From: Atherix ibis
Lineage: Eukaryota; Arthropoda; Insecta; Diptera; Athericidae
Direction of reading: 5' to 3'
Assembly: GCA_958298945.1 (NCBI GenBank)
Contig: OY282607.1
Span: 50,445,020-50,509,019, forward strand
Length of the DNA stretch: 64,000 bases
Shown here: one piece after another, positions 43,350 to 53,739 of the stretch
Layout of the letters: the number at the start of each line of letters is the position of its first letter
Position numbering within the stretch: position 1 is the first letter of the stretch
Notes under the pieces: model-generated
What the model was told of the DNA's origin: nothing
Databases searched by the model: none
What the model saw: only the letters and a program-made list of their open reading frames with translations
Program-made: the position numbers and the translations under genes

Positions 43350-43905
43350 GGAATTTTATTTTTTTATGTTGCAAAGGATTAGGTGTTTATAATGTAATAA
43401 TTTCAGGTTAATCTTCTAATTCTAATTATGCATTGTTAGGGAGATTATAAGCTGTTGTTAAAACGATTTTGTAAGAAGTTAGATTATCATTAGTACAATA
43501 TTTTTAGTTGGTAGATATAATTTAATTGATTTTTATGATTATCAATTATATATTTGATTTGTAGTAATTTTAATACCTTTAATATTAGTTTGATTTGCTT
43601 CTTGAGAGTCAGAATTAGTTTCAGGGTTTAATGTAGAATATAGAAGAAGAGGTGGATTTGCTTTAATTATTTTAGCTGAATATGCTAGAATTTTATTTAT
43701 AAGAATAATATTTGTCGTTTTAATTTTAGATTGTGATATTTTTTCTATTTTTCTTTTTTTTTAAGTTAGTATTTTTATCATTTTCTTATTTGTTGGTTCG
43801 TGGAACTTTATCTCGCTTTCGTTATAATAAATTAATATAATTAGTTTGAAAGAGTTTTTTACCTTTTTCATTATTATACTTTATTTAGGATTTAAATTGT
43901 AGTAA
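43350..43905 (+). pseudogene. nad1: NUMT: nad1 (NADH dehydrogenase subunit 1), middle and C-terminal part
   Basis: With TGA as Trp the plus strand reads [27 protein letters not shown] near 43365-43460, then a degraded EVRLSL...LVGRYNLIDFYDYQLYI stretch. [20 protein letters not shown] near 43598-43650 and [15 protein letters not shown] near 43652-43700 follow, then [27 protein letters not shown] and a remnant of WKSFLPFSLLYFI ending near 43905. The conserved ETNRTPFDF stretch before GESELVSG is deleted. nad1 encodes a core membrane subunit of complex I; this nuclear copy cannot be expressed under the nuclear code. Confidence 0.9.
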
Positions 43906-43913
43906 AGTTAATA

Positions 43914-43965
43914 GAAATATTAATTCTATGTTATTAATAAGTTATCTCATCATTTTATAATAATT
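43914..43965 (-). pseudogene. trnS2: NUMT: trnS2 (tRNA-Ser UCN), degenerate
   Basis: AAAGTTAATAGAAATATTAATTC... matches the antisense of an insect mitochondrial tRNA-Ser(UCN) 3' half, and it lies between nad1 and cob exactly where that gene belongs. The cloverleaf cannot be rebuilt. The assignment rests mainly on position. Confidence 0.5.
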
Positions 43966-43984
43966 GGATTGATTAAATAATATA

Positions 43985-44297
43985 AAAAACATAGAACGGT
44001 TAAAATTTGTCCTGTTAAAATATAGAGGGATCTTCTTCTGGTCGAGATTCAAATCAAGTTAATAAAATTACGATAATTACTATAAATCAAAATAATCTAT
44101 GGTTAATTAGATAAAATTGAATTCCTTGGAATTTTCTTAAATTATAAAATGGTAAAATTATTAAAATTGCAATTGTTATAATTAAAACAATTACTCCACC
44201 TAATTTATTTGGAATTGATCGTAGAATTGCTTAAGTAAATAGAAAATGTCATTCTGGTTGAATATGGACTGGTGCTACTAAAGGATTTGCAGGAATA
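43985..44297 (-). pseudogene. cob: NUMT: cob (cytochrome b), C-terminal part
   Basis: Reading the minus strand with TGA as Trp gives [50 protein letters not shown] near 44295-44150. [42 protein letters not shown] follows near 44075-43985. These are the last two helices of cytochrome b of complex III. The copy is interrupted at 44298 by a mariner insertion inside the PDNYIPA stretch; the remainder of the gene resumes at 46291. Confidence 0.92.
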
Positions 44298-44502
44298 CGA
44301 GGTCTGTTCAAAAAGTATCGCGAATTTTGAATTTCCGCGGGTTACGTATATTCGATTTTCGATTTTTTGTGGCGTTATGTTGGTACTTATGTCTCTCACT
44401 TATGCCGACAAGTTCGGCAATTTTATATGTTCAGTTAATTTTTGACAGCTGCTTTGCTTGCACGTGTTTTGCCTCGTCTTCGATTTTTGTACATTCCAAA
44501 AA

Positions 44503-45200
44503 ATGGATCAAAGAATCTGTATCAAATTTTGTGTGAAAAACAAAATTAATTGCGCGGACGCATTTCGAATGTTGACTGTGGCATATGGTGAAGCTACCTT
44601 GGACCGAAGCAACGTTAATCGGTGGTACATGTTCGCAAAGGGCCGAGAAGATGTGAACGACGAAAAGCGTGCCGGACGCCCGAGCACGTCAACCACAGAT
44701 GAAAACATTGATGAAGTGAAGAAAATAGTATTGGCCAAGCGTCGAATCACCGTTAGAAAAGTTGCTGAGGACTTAAACATATCGATTGGCTTGTGCCATT
44801 CGATTTTTACCAATGATTTAAGCGTGAGACGGGTCGCCGCGAAATTCGTAGCAAAATTGCTCAATTTCGACCAAAAACAGCATCGCATTAACATTGCTAA
44901 GGAGCAGTTGGACTCTGTCCGCGACGACCCAAATTTGCTACAAACGATCATAACTGGTGACGAATCATGGGTTTATGGTTATGAGGTAGAAACCAAAGCT
45001 CAATCATCCCAATGAAAGCTGCCGCACGAGCCAAGACCAAAAAAAGCGTGCCAAGTTCTGTCGAATGTGAAGGTTTTGCTTACAGGTTTCTTCGATTGCA
45101 GGAGCGTGGTGCATTATGAGTTCTTGCCACAGGGTAGAACGGTCAATAAGGATTATTACCTGCAAATTATGCGCAAGTTGCGCGAAGCAATCCGGACAAA
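44503..45200 (+). pseudogene. Mariner family G transposase, N-terminal two thirds
   Basis: The frame from the Met at 44503 (MDQRICIKFCVKNKINCADAFRML) is open for 171 codons. It includes GEATLDRSNVNRWYMFAKGREDVNDEKRAGRPSTSTTDENIDEV, the helix-turn-helix RKVAEDLNISIGLCHSIFTNDLSVRRVAAKFVAKLL, and LLQTIITGDESWVYGYEVETKAQSSQ with the first catalytic Asp near 44960. A TGA then stands for the Trp of SSQWKLPHEPRPKK, followed by LLTGFFDCRSVVHYEFLPQGRTVNKDYYLQIMRKLREAIRTK and the deletion near 45195. This type is common in arthropods and is often mislabelled FLJ37770 or SETMAR-like. Confidence 0.88.
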
Positions 45201-45274
45201 ATAGATATTCATGAATAAATAAATAATTTTTGAAAAAACACAAAATTCGCGATACTTTTTGAACAGACTTCGTA

Positions 45275-45800
45275 TATTATTTATTACTAAAGAAATATAA
45301 TAATTACGTTTTTTCCTTATATTTTTAAATTTAAAATTCAATTTATTTTTTGTGATTTTTTCATTTTATTTGTTTCTTTTATTTCAGTACGTTTGTTTTA
45401 TTATTATTATTTCTAATTATCTTAAGTTCATTTTGTATATTTTTTTGCTTGAACTGGCATCCTAGAAATGCTAATTAGTCATTCGGTGCGTTTATGATAC
45501 ATTTTTTTTTGGAATATTAACACTGCTGCAGTTTTTTTTCTTAACAGGTTTTATATTGTGTGATGATGGGATGGTATTGTTTCGTGCCATAGTTCCTTTT
45601 GATTGTCTACCTCTATACTCCTGAATACCTTGGGCCTAGTACCCGTAGTGTTTTCTTTGAAGATAAATTCATCGGAGCTCATTTCCTTTTCCTTGAATTT
45701 ATCATAGATAATCTACTATTTTGTATTTTTACTATGTTTTCCTCTTGGATTTATTGCTTGATCCATAAGTTGGCAGTTATAAGGGTAGAACGATCCTCCC
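45275..45800. other. Unidentified filler between two mariner segments
   Basis: About 525 bases unrelated to mariner G and not recognisable as mitochondrial. The long frame at 45599-46243 starts here (PEYLGPSTRSVFFEDKF) and runs into the mariner; it is a chance fusion. The origin of the filler is unknown. Confidence 0.55.
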
Positions 45801-45801
45801 C

Positions 45802-46243
45802 TTGCCACAGGGTAGAACGGTCAATGAGGAATATTACCTGCAAGTTATGCGCAAGTTGCGAGAAGCAATCCGCCAGAAACGCCCAGATTTGTGGAACAAC
45901 AGAAATTGTCTTTTGCACCATGATAACGCCCCTGCTCAAGCATTGTTGCTTGTGCGCGAATTTTTTCACCAAAAACAACACACTAATAATGCCGCAGCCA
46001 CCGTATTCCCTTGATCTGGCCCCCAGTAACTTTTTTTTGTTCTCGAAACTGAAGAGCCCCATGAAAGGACGACGCTACGCTACGATTGAGGAGATAAAAA
46101 AGGCATCGAAGGAGGAGCTGAACAAGATCACAAAAAATGATTTATTTTTTGAAGTGCTTCGAGGATTGCAAAAACGTTGGCACAAGTGTATAATATCTGG
46201 TGGGGATTACTTGGAAGGGGACAAAATAGATATTCATGAATAA
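45802..46243 (+). pseudogene. Mariner family G transposase, C-terminal third
   Basis: It begins LPQGRTVNEEYYLQVMRKLREAIRQKRPDLWNNRNCLLHHDNAPAQALLLVREFF (45802-45970), carrying the second catalytic Asp in HHDNAPA. A frameshift leads to NTLIMPQPPYSLDLAPSNFFLFSKLKSPMKGRRYATIEEIKKASKEELNKI. There the third catalytic Asp position (APSD or APCD in relatives) is Asn, so the DDD triad is broken. It overlaps the first segment by about 70 bases (45124-45195). Confidence 0.88.
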
Positions 46244-46290
46244 ATAAATAATTTTTGAAAAAACACGATACTTTTTGAACAGACCTCGTA

Positions 46291-46965
46291 TAATTATCTG
46301 GATCTCCTAGTAAATATGAATTAATTAAGGTTAATAATGTTATTAGTATTTATAGAAATATAAATCCAACAATATCCTTAAATGTAAAATACGGATAGAA
46401 TGGAATTTTTCAATATTTGAGTTAATTCTTAATGGATAATTTGATACTGTTTTAATGAAGGAATCCCCTTCAAATTCATTAAACTGATGAAGGAATCCCC
46501 CTGAACTGCGAATCCCCCTCAAATTCATTGAACTAAATCTGTTAATAAATATGTTACGGCTTAAAGTAATTTTATAATTACTATTGCCCCTCAAAATGAT
46601 ATTTATCCTTATGATAAAACATATCCTATAAAAGCTGTTCGTATAACTAAAAATAAAATAATTACAACAACTAATCATGTAGGAGTATATAGGTAAGATT
46701 TATAGTTATCGTCTATAAGCATGTAATGTTCGTAATAGTCACCCATAATTTACGTCTCAGCAAATATGAGACACACTATTTAATGCATTATTAAAATCAA
46801 CAGTATAGTGTATAGGTAGTAATAGTCCAGTTAAGATTTGAATGATTAAGCATAGTCCTAATAATAAACCAAAATTTCATCATGCTAAAATATTACAACA
46901 GTTGTTGCTGGCAAATCAACAAGAGCATTATTTATAATTTTTTGCTTAATCAAACAATTCGAAAA
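46291..46965 (-). pseudogene. cob: NUMT: cob (cytochrome b), N-terminal and middle part
   Basis: With TGA as Trp the minus strand reads KIINNALVDLP near 46950-46910, [58 protein letters not shown] near 46885-46715, and [39 protein letters not shown] near 46680-46570, an apparent complex III Qo-site region. Then follow LVQWIWGGFAV, a deletion filled by repeated sequence (46450-46545), TGSNYPLRINSNIEKFHSI near 46425, and KDIVGFI near 46375. It ends at DPDNY next to the mariner. Confidence 0.93.
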
Positions 46966-46979
46966 GTACTGGTTTCATA

Positions 46980-48640
46980 TAGAATTCATGTTCTACGTTA
47001 TTTTATATTATTACCGATACATACTCATATCAAAGACAGAATCTGTCAGAAACTCGTTCTTACATAAATGCAGCTACTATGACTTTCTGATACAGGCCTT
47101 ACACATCTATATATAAAGTAATAGAACCTAAGCAGCCTATTGAGCTTAAACAATAACTAAGTGATGGTTCCTCTTGAAAAAAGCAAAAAATATGAAATTA
47201 CTCTTATTAAGAACCCAAGTCTCTCAAGGATACGTGAGGACTAGCAAGAACAAGGTCCTGATCAGCAGCAGGTTTTACTTTACACTGACTTGTTTTAAGC
47301 AGAATAACCTAGACTATTGTAACTTACCATGCACGGATTTTTTATCGGCTGTACTCTTTGACTAGAATTTATTGCGCTTAATTGGTCTGTTTAATATTTC
47401 ACATTTTCAATAGTACATTCGAAAAGGACAGATTTTTGAATATCTATTTATAATATTTGAAACTCGTGATTTATTAACAATAATAAAGTGAAATTTTAAG
47501 TTATTGTAGCTTCAGTTGGTGACGTTGATAAAAAACTACGTTAAAATTATTGACAAACTCTTTATTTAATGATTAAACTTTACATTAGCAAAAAAATATG
47601 TTAAGCAAGATTTTTTTTTATAATTTCCTCGTACTTTTTAGTTCAAAACGCTAGTCGGAAATATTGGAATAGTTATAGGGAGATTATTATTACATGCTAT
47701 TTGCAGAAATATCTATAGTTTTACAGTATATATGAAAAGAAAATTAAGCATTAACTGATACTCAAAGAGATGAACTGCAACTGGACTGTTCATTGAAAAA
47801 TTATTTATAGAAATACAGGAGACGATACGATAGAGTTCTTAAGAGTCTCCGAAATCTGCCAAAATATTTACTACCAATTAGTTTTATTGCATGATCTTCA
47901 AATTGATAACTTTCTAGACGCGCCTATTTATACACGAAAATTATATTCCAGCTTGAAGCGAGTGTATGCATTTTGTTTTAAAGGAGTTGTTTGGCTGGGG
48001 ATATGAATTTTGAACTGGTTTTGCAAGACCAGAATTCCACTATGTTCTTTAAAACACATTACAATATTGTCAAGGATATATTTTGTTCAACATTTCTTAT
48101 GCGATTTCTTGGACCGAACAGCAGAAATTGTGAATCGGGAAACGAATATAAGAAATTCAGGGTACTGCCATCAACGATTCATTGAATTTGATTAGGAGTA
48201 AAGTACAGTAAAGGTACTAATTATTTGATGAACTACAGACTTGAAACCATCCAATCAGCATTTATATTTTATACAAAAATGAGATGTTAGTGCAATGGTC
48301 AGTAACTGAAAAATAATAAACTTTGTTTATAGGGATTAACTTAACAGATGGAGCATCTTCGCAATGGTTTGGCCAGCACAAAATAATGTTTATCCGTAAC
48401 TACACTCAAAATATGGATCTGCTTTGATGAATTAATTTAATTTAATAAAAAAATCTGAACCCAACATTAAGTTCTTATCGAGCAGATGTTTTTTTTCATT
48501 ATTTTTTTTTTAAATCATAGATCTTCAATAGAAATTAGACCCTCTTAAACCGATCCTCACTCCAAGACAAACTATAATTTATTAAAGTTTCATGACTGCA
48601 AATATGTTAAAACATCTTAAGTTCCTGTTCAATTGATTGT
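46980..48640. other. No recognisable gene
   Basis: The NUMT appears to end near 46975; I see no nad6-like sequence beyond cob. A 64-codon frame at 47991-48185 has no known motif. Confidence 0.5.
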
Positions 48641-48642
48641 GT

Positions 48643-49340
48643 ATTTGTTTGTTTGTAAGGTCCCTTAGACATGTGCCAGGGGCCACTTCATAGCGCCATG
48701 ACCGTGAAGCCATTTGGCGAAGAGACTTGTCTGTGGTTAGTAGTATAGAATATTAAGAATTTTGTTATATTTTGTGGAGCAGATTGGTATGTTGTAGAAG
48801 TTTAAATAGGGGACTAGGGAATGGAGTTGTTGGGTCGAGGAGCTCCATAATGGGAGTAATCCTGTTCGTGAAGTAATTCTTGGTTATGTGACATTCCTGT
48901 AGAATATGGATGATAGTGAAATGGATACCACAGGATTGGCATAAATGACGATTGCTGTTGCCAAAAAGGAAGTTATGAGTAAAAGCAATATGTCCAATCC
49001 GGATTCTGAGGAGCTTCCGCGCCCAGAATTTCGGTATGGATGTTGAATAGACTGGTTTATTAGTGGTTGTTCAATAAGTCGAGAAAAATGTGTCGCTATT
49101 GGTCCAGTCATTGTGTCTGCGGATGGCTAATGGTATTAGTTGCCATTCTGTTAGTAGGCGAGGCAGATTGAGAATGACTGTGATCACTGGTCGACGGAGT
49201 GTTTCTCCAGCTAACTTGTCAGCACTCTCATTACCCATAATTCCCACATGCCGTGGCACCCATTGCAACTCGACACTCCTATCTAATATAAACATTGATT
49301 GTTTGAGTATTTTATTTGTGTAATACAGGTTCTCCATTAT
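48643..49340 (-). mobile_element. RNase-H LINE (I-like), copy 3
   Basis: Minus-strand 3' end of the same family as 1.4-2.5 kb and 38.1-39.7 kb. It has ELQWVPRHVGIMGNESADKLAGETLRRPVITVILNLPRLLTEWQL near 49275-49140, then SGRGSSSESGLDILLLLITS near 49025-48965, and a terminal tail near 48643-48655 (antisense of ACAAACAAACA). The left RNase H motifs are absent, so it is truncated near 49340. A mariner begins 30 bases further on. Confidence 0.8.
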
Positions 49341-49414
49341 ACAAATGATAAAACAGTATTTTATTATATAACAGTTCGGCTGAAGGTTGACGTCTAGATG
49401 GCGCCTCTTGCAAA

Positions 49415-49472
49415 AATAACAAAAGTTGCTTCACTCAAAAATAGCATTTTGAGTGAAGCAACTTTTGTTATT
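49415..49472. repeat. Perfect 26-base hairpin in mariner 5' untranslated part
   Basis: AATAACAAAAGTTGCTTCAC... at 49415-49440 pairs exactly with 49447-49472 around a 6-base loop. It lies 10 bases upstream of the start codon at 49483. Confidence 0.9.
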
Positions 49473-49482
49473 GAGAAAAAAA

Positions 49483-50498
49483 ATGGATAAAGACGAATTT
49501 CGTGTATTGATAAAGCATTGCTTTTTTATGAAAAAAAATACAGTGGAAACCAAAGCATGGTTTGACAAACATTATCCGGACTCTGCTCCAGCTATTTCAA
49601 CTGTAAAATATTGGTTTCGTCAATTTCGAACTGGTCGTACGAGCACAGTTGATGCAGAACGCAGTGGACGCCCAAAAGAGGTGGTTACGGCAGAAAACAT
49701 CAAAAAAATCCACAAAATAATTTTAAATGACCGTAAAGTGAAGTTGTGCGAGATAGCTGAGACTCTGAAGATATCGAAAGAGCGTGTTGGACATATCGTG
49801 CATGAATATTTGGGCATTCGAAAGCTGTGAGCAAAGTGGTTGCCGAGTGAGCTCACTGTGGACCAAAAACAACAACGTGTTGATGATTCTGAGCAGTGTT
49901 TGGAGCTGTTCAAGCGCAATAAACCTGAATTTTTGCGTCGATATGTGACAATGGATAAACATGGCTCCGTCACTACACTCCAGAGTCCAATCGGCAGTCG
50001 GCAGAGTGGAGAGCGAGCGACGAACCGAATCCAAAGCATGTAAAGACGCAACAGACGGCTGGCAAGGTGATGGCGTCTGTATTTTGGGATGCGCATGGTA
50101 AAATATTCATTGACTATCTCCAGAAGGGACAGCGATTAACAGCGACTATTATATAGCGTTATTGGATCGTTTGAAGAAAGAAATCGCTAAGAAACGGCCT
50201 CATTTGAAGAAGAAAAAAGTGTTGTTTCACCAAGACAATGCACCGTGTCACAAGTCGATAAAAACGATGGTCAAACTCAATGAATTGGGCTACGAATTGC
50301 TTCCCCATCCACCGTATTCTCCAGATCTGGCCCACAGCGAATTTTTCCTGTTTGCAGACCTCAAGAGAATGCTCGCTGGCAAGAAATTTAAGACCGATGA
50401 TGAAGTCAAAACCGAAAGAGTACTATAAAAGTGGTATCGAAAAGTTGGAAGATCGCTATAGTCGCTGTATCGCCCTCGAAGGCAACTATGTTGAATAA
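49483..50498 (+). pseudogene. Irritans-type mariner transposase, few breaks
   Basis: The start is MDKDEFRVLIKHCFF at 49483; an earlier in-frame Met at 49453 lies inside the hairpin and is not used in relatives. The DNA-binding half is open to 49828 (STVKYWFRQFRTGRTSTVDAERSGRPKEVVTAENIKKIHKI, ISKERVGHIVHEYLGIRKL). There a TGA replaces the codon before AKWVPSELTVDQKQQRVDDSEQCLELFKRNKPEFLRRYVTMDK. The first catalytic motif DETW is changed to DKHG near 49950. Then come GKVMASVFWDAHGKIFIDYLQKG, LFHQDNAPCHKS with the second Asp near 50237, and HPPYSPDLAHSEFFLFADLKRMLAGKKF, where the third Asp has become Glu near 50339. It ends GNYVE at 50498. It is inactive despite good length. Confidence 0.9.
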
Positions 50499-50567
50499 TA
50501 AAAATGAATTTTGCAAAAAAAAATATTTTTACTATGTTATCTTATAAACTTTTCAGCCGAACTGTTA

Positions 50568-51890
50568 TTTAATAAAAAAAATTATTTTTTAAAAAACATT
50601 ATGTTTACATGCCATGAAGTTTTCTACCATAACAAAAAAAAACATTTCTGTGAGCTATTAAAATATCAAAATTTACAACATGTTTAACTTATACATGAGT
50701 ACATATTAAATATATTTTATAAGTAAAAAAAGTCTTTTTCTACATAAATTCAACCATTAGGAGGCTCTCGTGACTACTTTAATCCATCGTGCCATATTTC
50801 ACTTATAAAAAAATTCCATAACAATTTTAAAACTATCCATTTTAAAATATTTTTAATTGATAATTAATATAAAAACTTTTAGAATAAGTTCGTTGAAATA
50901 TTAAATCCCATACAGTCTAGCTGAAAAATTCAGACGATTTCATCGCCAGAGATTGTCGCGGTTATCATGCAATATTTTGCGGCTCCTCAAATGCTATCTG
51001 AGTACTCAGGAAGCTCGTCAGTCACCTTTGAACTGTGAGTATTTTTTCAACTGAACATACATAGAATTTTTTATTTAATTATTATTTTTCTATAAAGTAA
51101 TAGAATAATGCAAAAATGGAATATTAAATACGGCTTTTCTCAAAGTAGATTAAAATTGTATGTCAACTTAAATTCTATCATAGCGTTTCCTACTTTGTCG
51201 AAATAAAAAGTAAATATTCAGTGTTATGTTTACATTTTATATATGTAGTTGTCGATACTATAATTATTTTTAGACTTGAGTCTGTGTTATCAATAAAGAA
51301 AATAATAAACTATGTTCAATTGTAGACTCCATGAAGCTGAGAGTATGAATGAAGTCTAACAATTTGGATTTAAGAAAATATGTGATTGATAACAATTATA
51401 ATAATTATCAGGTAAGGTCAATCCTGTACGTTAAGGTTAGTAGTTGTATGTATTTAATAAATGGAATAATATACTTGTGTAAGAGTTTGGTTGATCTAAG
51501 GTCAAATTTTCTAATTATATTGAATGAAATCAATTAAGCATAATTTTTGCTTCATTCTTAGTTAACAGCCATGCAAAGGTAAAAGTTGCCTTACGCTTAT
51601 TGATATTTTATCCACAAAATTTATTTTATGCAATATTCCTAATTAAGTTAAGTAATTCCACTCCGAACATTCAACTAACCAGCAATGTTGTCGAATCTTC
51701 GATTTCATTGCATACTCTTATAAAAGGCAAAAGAGTATTGTCCCTGTATATTTATGGATATTAGTATAGCTCCTGAGCTTACTCTGGAAACTCAAGAAGA
51801 TTATTCCTTCTACCTATTTCCTATTACTAAAAACATTTCCCTCAAGTCGGCACTTCGAAGTAAATGAATCCAATGAACTCTCCAATATCT
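50568..51890. other. No recognisable gene
   Basis: AT-rich sequence; frames are under 65 codons and carry no motif. Confidence 0.55.
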
Positions 51891-52525
51891 CTCCAATATT
51901 TTCTCATTGAGTGTGGCATGTACGAGGATTTGCGTGACTTAGGTGCATGTGGAATCGTGGTGAATAATGAGAGTGCGAATGTGAGTGGTGTGTTAGGTAT
52001 GAGAGAACGTTATGAATGTTTCAATAGATTTGCTGTGACACTTTTCGAGAGGAGAGCGAGAATGGCACGCAAGGTGGCTACGACCGGGTGAAAGACCCAG
52101 GTCGATTCCGATTGTACTTTCGGGTCTTGGCGAGCCCGCGTACCTGAGCTGGCTTAGCGGCGCCTAGGGAATTACAAGATTCCTTACCGTAGGTCAATTA
52201 GCGGAGTACGAACCGAAGTACTCTTAAAACAAAAATTAGTACTAAGGATATCGAGGTGCCTCATGATGTTAAATCACACTGTGCCCGACAATAGTATGAC
52301 AGCAACGTAGTGGCTGTTGTTAATACCCATATCGCGGGTGCGATCTCCAAATCGCTGTTGAGAGATAATTTTCGCCACTAACAGTTGCAGTTATCAGCTT
52401 GTAACTGATTACTGACTGTTAACCACCAGTAATGGTGGTGCGTTGATTGACCCTAACTCAATCCTTATAGTCGTAGGCGACTCGTGGTTTTAAGCTGAAA
52501 GACAATTAAGTCACGTTAAATAAAA
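51890..52525 (+). mobile_element. R1-type LINE, copy D, 3' end only
   Basis: The copy begins at FLIECGMYEDLRDLGACGIVVNNESANVSGVLGMRERYE (51900-52020), the end of ORF2, and continues through the 3' untranslated region to CACGTTAAATAA at about 52512-52523. It is a strongly 5'-truncated insertion of the same family as copies A-C. A Mos1-like mariner starts only a few bases after its end. Confidence 0.82.
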
Positions 52526-52530
52526 CATTA

Positions 52531-53737
52531 CCATGTGTATAAGCTTAAATCCGCCGTTTGGTCATTGATGGCGTGAGTGAGCATATTAAGCTACCATGGT
52601 CACGCCATACTTTTTTTTATTAGTTCGAAATCTGTCAACATTAATCAGTGCACATTGTCAGAAATTTGGTACTACAACATACATTTTTTCTTTGGTAATC
52701 TTGTCACGCATCGCATGCTTATGGAGGCATATGGTGACAGTGCTTTATCGGAAACGACGTGCCGAGATTGGTTTCGTCGGTTCAAAGACGGCAATTTTGA
52801 CTTGTGGGATAAGAAGCGTGAAAATCGGCCTAGGAAGGTTGAGGACCATCAATTGCAGGCTCTTTTGGACGAAGACAATACCCAATCGCAAAAAATGCTC
52901 GCGGAGCAATTGGGTGTTACTCAACCAGCCATTTACATGCGTCTGTGTGTCATGGGGAAGATTGAAAAGATCGGAAAATGTGTGCCGCATGAATTGAACG
53001 ATAGGTAGATGGAGCGACGCCAAAACACATGCGAAATCTTACTCGCCAGACAAAAAAGAAAGTCGTTCCTGCATCGGATTGTGACAGGCGATGAAAAGGT
53101 GATATATTTCAAGAATCCTAAACGCAAAAAATCGTGGGTTGATCAGGGTCAACCATTAGCATCTTCCCCAAGACCAAATTGCTTCGGACGGAAGACGATG
53201 TTGTGCGTTTGGTGGAATCAGCAGGGTATCGTCTACTATGAGATGTTGAAACCTCGTGAAACTGTCAAAGCCCACCGCTACCACCAACAACTGATCAAAT
53301 TGCACCGTGGTCTGTGTGATAAAAGGACGTATTACCAACAAAGACATGACAAGCTGATTTTCCTCCACGATAACGCCCCATCGCACACGTCAAAAATGGT
53401 GCGAGACTACTTGGAGACACTCAACTGGAAGGTGCTACCCCACCCCGCTTATTCATCAGACCTGGTTCCTTCCGAATACCATCTGTTTTCGTCGATGGGC
53501 CACGCGCTTGCTGAGCAGCACTTCGATTCTTACGAAGACATCGGAAAATGGCTTGATAAGGGGTTTGCCTCGAAAGAGAAGGAATTTTTTTGGTGTGGTA
53601 TCCACAAATTTTCCGAGAGTTGGGAAAAATACGTAGCTAGCGACGGCAAGTACTTTGAATAAATTTGTATTTGCTTTCTATGAAAAAAAAATATGTTTTT
53701 TGAATAAAAAACAGCGGAGTTAAGCTTATACACCTGG
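52531..53737 (+). mobile_element. Mos1-like mariner, copy 3
   Basis: Repeats CCATGTGTATAAGCTTAA at 52531 and the complement of CCAGGTGTATAAGCTTAA ending 53737 are flanked by TA on both sides (52529-52530, 53738-53739), for 1,207 bases. It sits at the very 3' tail of R1-type copy D. It is the best preserved of the three copies apart from a deletion at the start of the gene. Confidence 0.92.
52700..53662 (+). pseudogene. Mos1-like mariner transposase (copy 3)
   Basis: The normal start and about the first 23 codons are deleted near 52704; the sequence jumps from the 5' untranslated part to HRMLMEAYGDSAL. The frame is then open to the TAG at 53006-53008, just after VPHELNDR, and continues open in the same frame from 53009 to 53662. 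That second part holds FLHRIVTGDEKVIYFKNPKRKKSW with the first Asp, MLCVWWNQQGIVYYEMLK, LIFLHDNAPSHTSKMVRDYLETLNW with the second Asp, HPAYSSDLVPSEYHLF with Glu in place of the third Asp, and the end GKYFE. Apart from the TAG the two halves form one frame. Confidence 0.92.
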
Positions 53738-53739
53738 TA

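Larger units (their letters stand above)
44298..46288 (+). mobile_element. Composite mariner family G inserted in NUMT cob
   Basis: The left repeat CGAGGTCTGTTCAAAAAGTA starts at 44298 after TA; the matching right repeat ends at 46288 before TA (46289-46290). Inside is a second right end (GAACAGACTTCG, ending at 45274). The order is the left part of the element with a deletion near 45195, a right end, about 525 unrelated bases (45275-45800), then the right third of the element again (45802-46288). The mitochondrial gene is continuous when everything between the two TAs is removed. Confidence 0.9.
49371..50565 (+). mobile_element. Irritans-type (Himar1-like) mariner
   Basis: Repeats ACAGTTCGGCTGAA at 49371 and the complement TTCAGCCGAACTGT ending 50565 are flanked by TA (49369-49370, 50566-50567), for 1,195 bases. 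The protein is most like the irritans subfamily, typified by the horn-fly Himar1. A perfect 26-base hairpin occupies the 5' untranslated part just before the start codon. Confidence 0.9.

Noticed and set aside
44298..45274. Host SETMAR-type fusion gene
   Set aside because: Only the mariner transposase part is present, bounded by element repeats, with no SET domain upstream and an internal stop.
45599..46243. 214-codon frame, the longest plus-strand frame near the NUMT
   Set aside because: It is a chance fusion of filler sequence with two frames of a mariner C-terminal fragment; the motifs begin only at about 45802.
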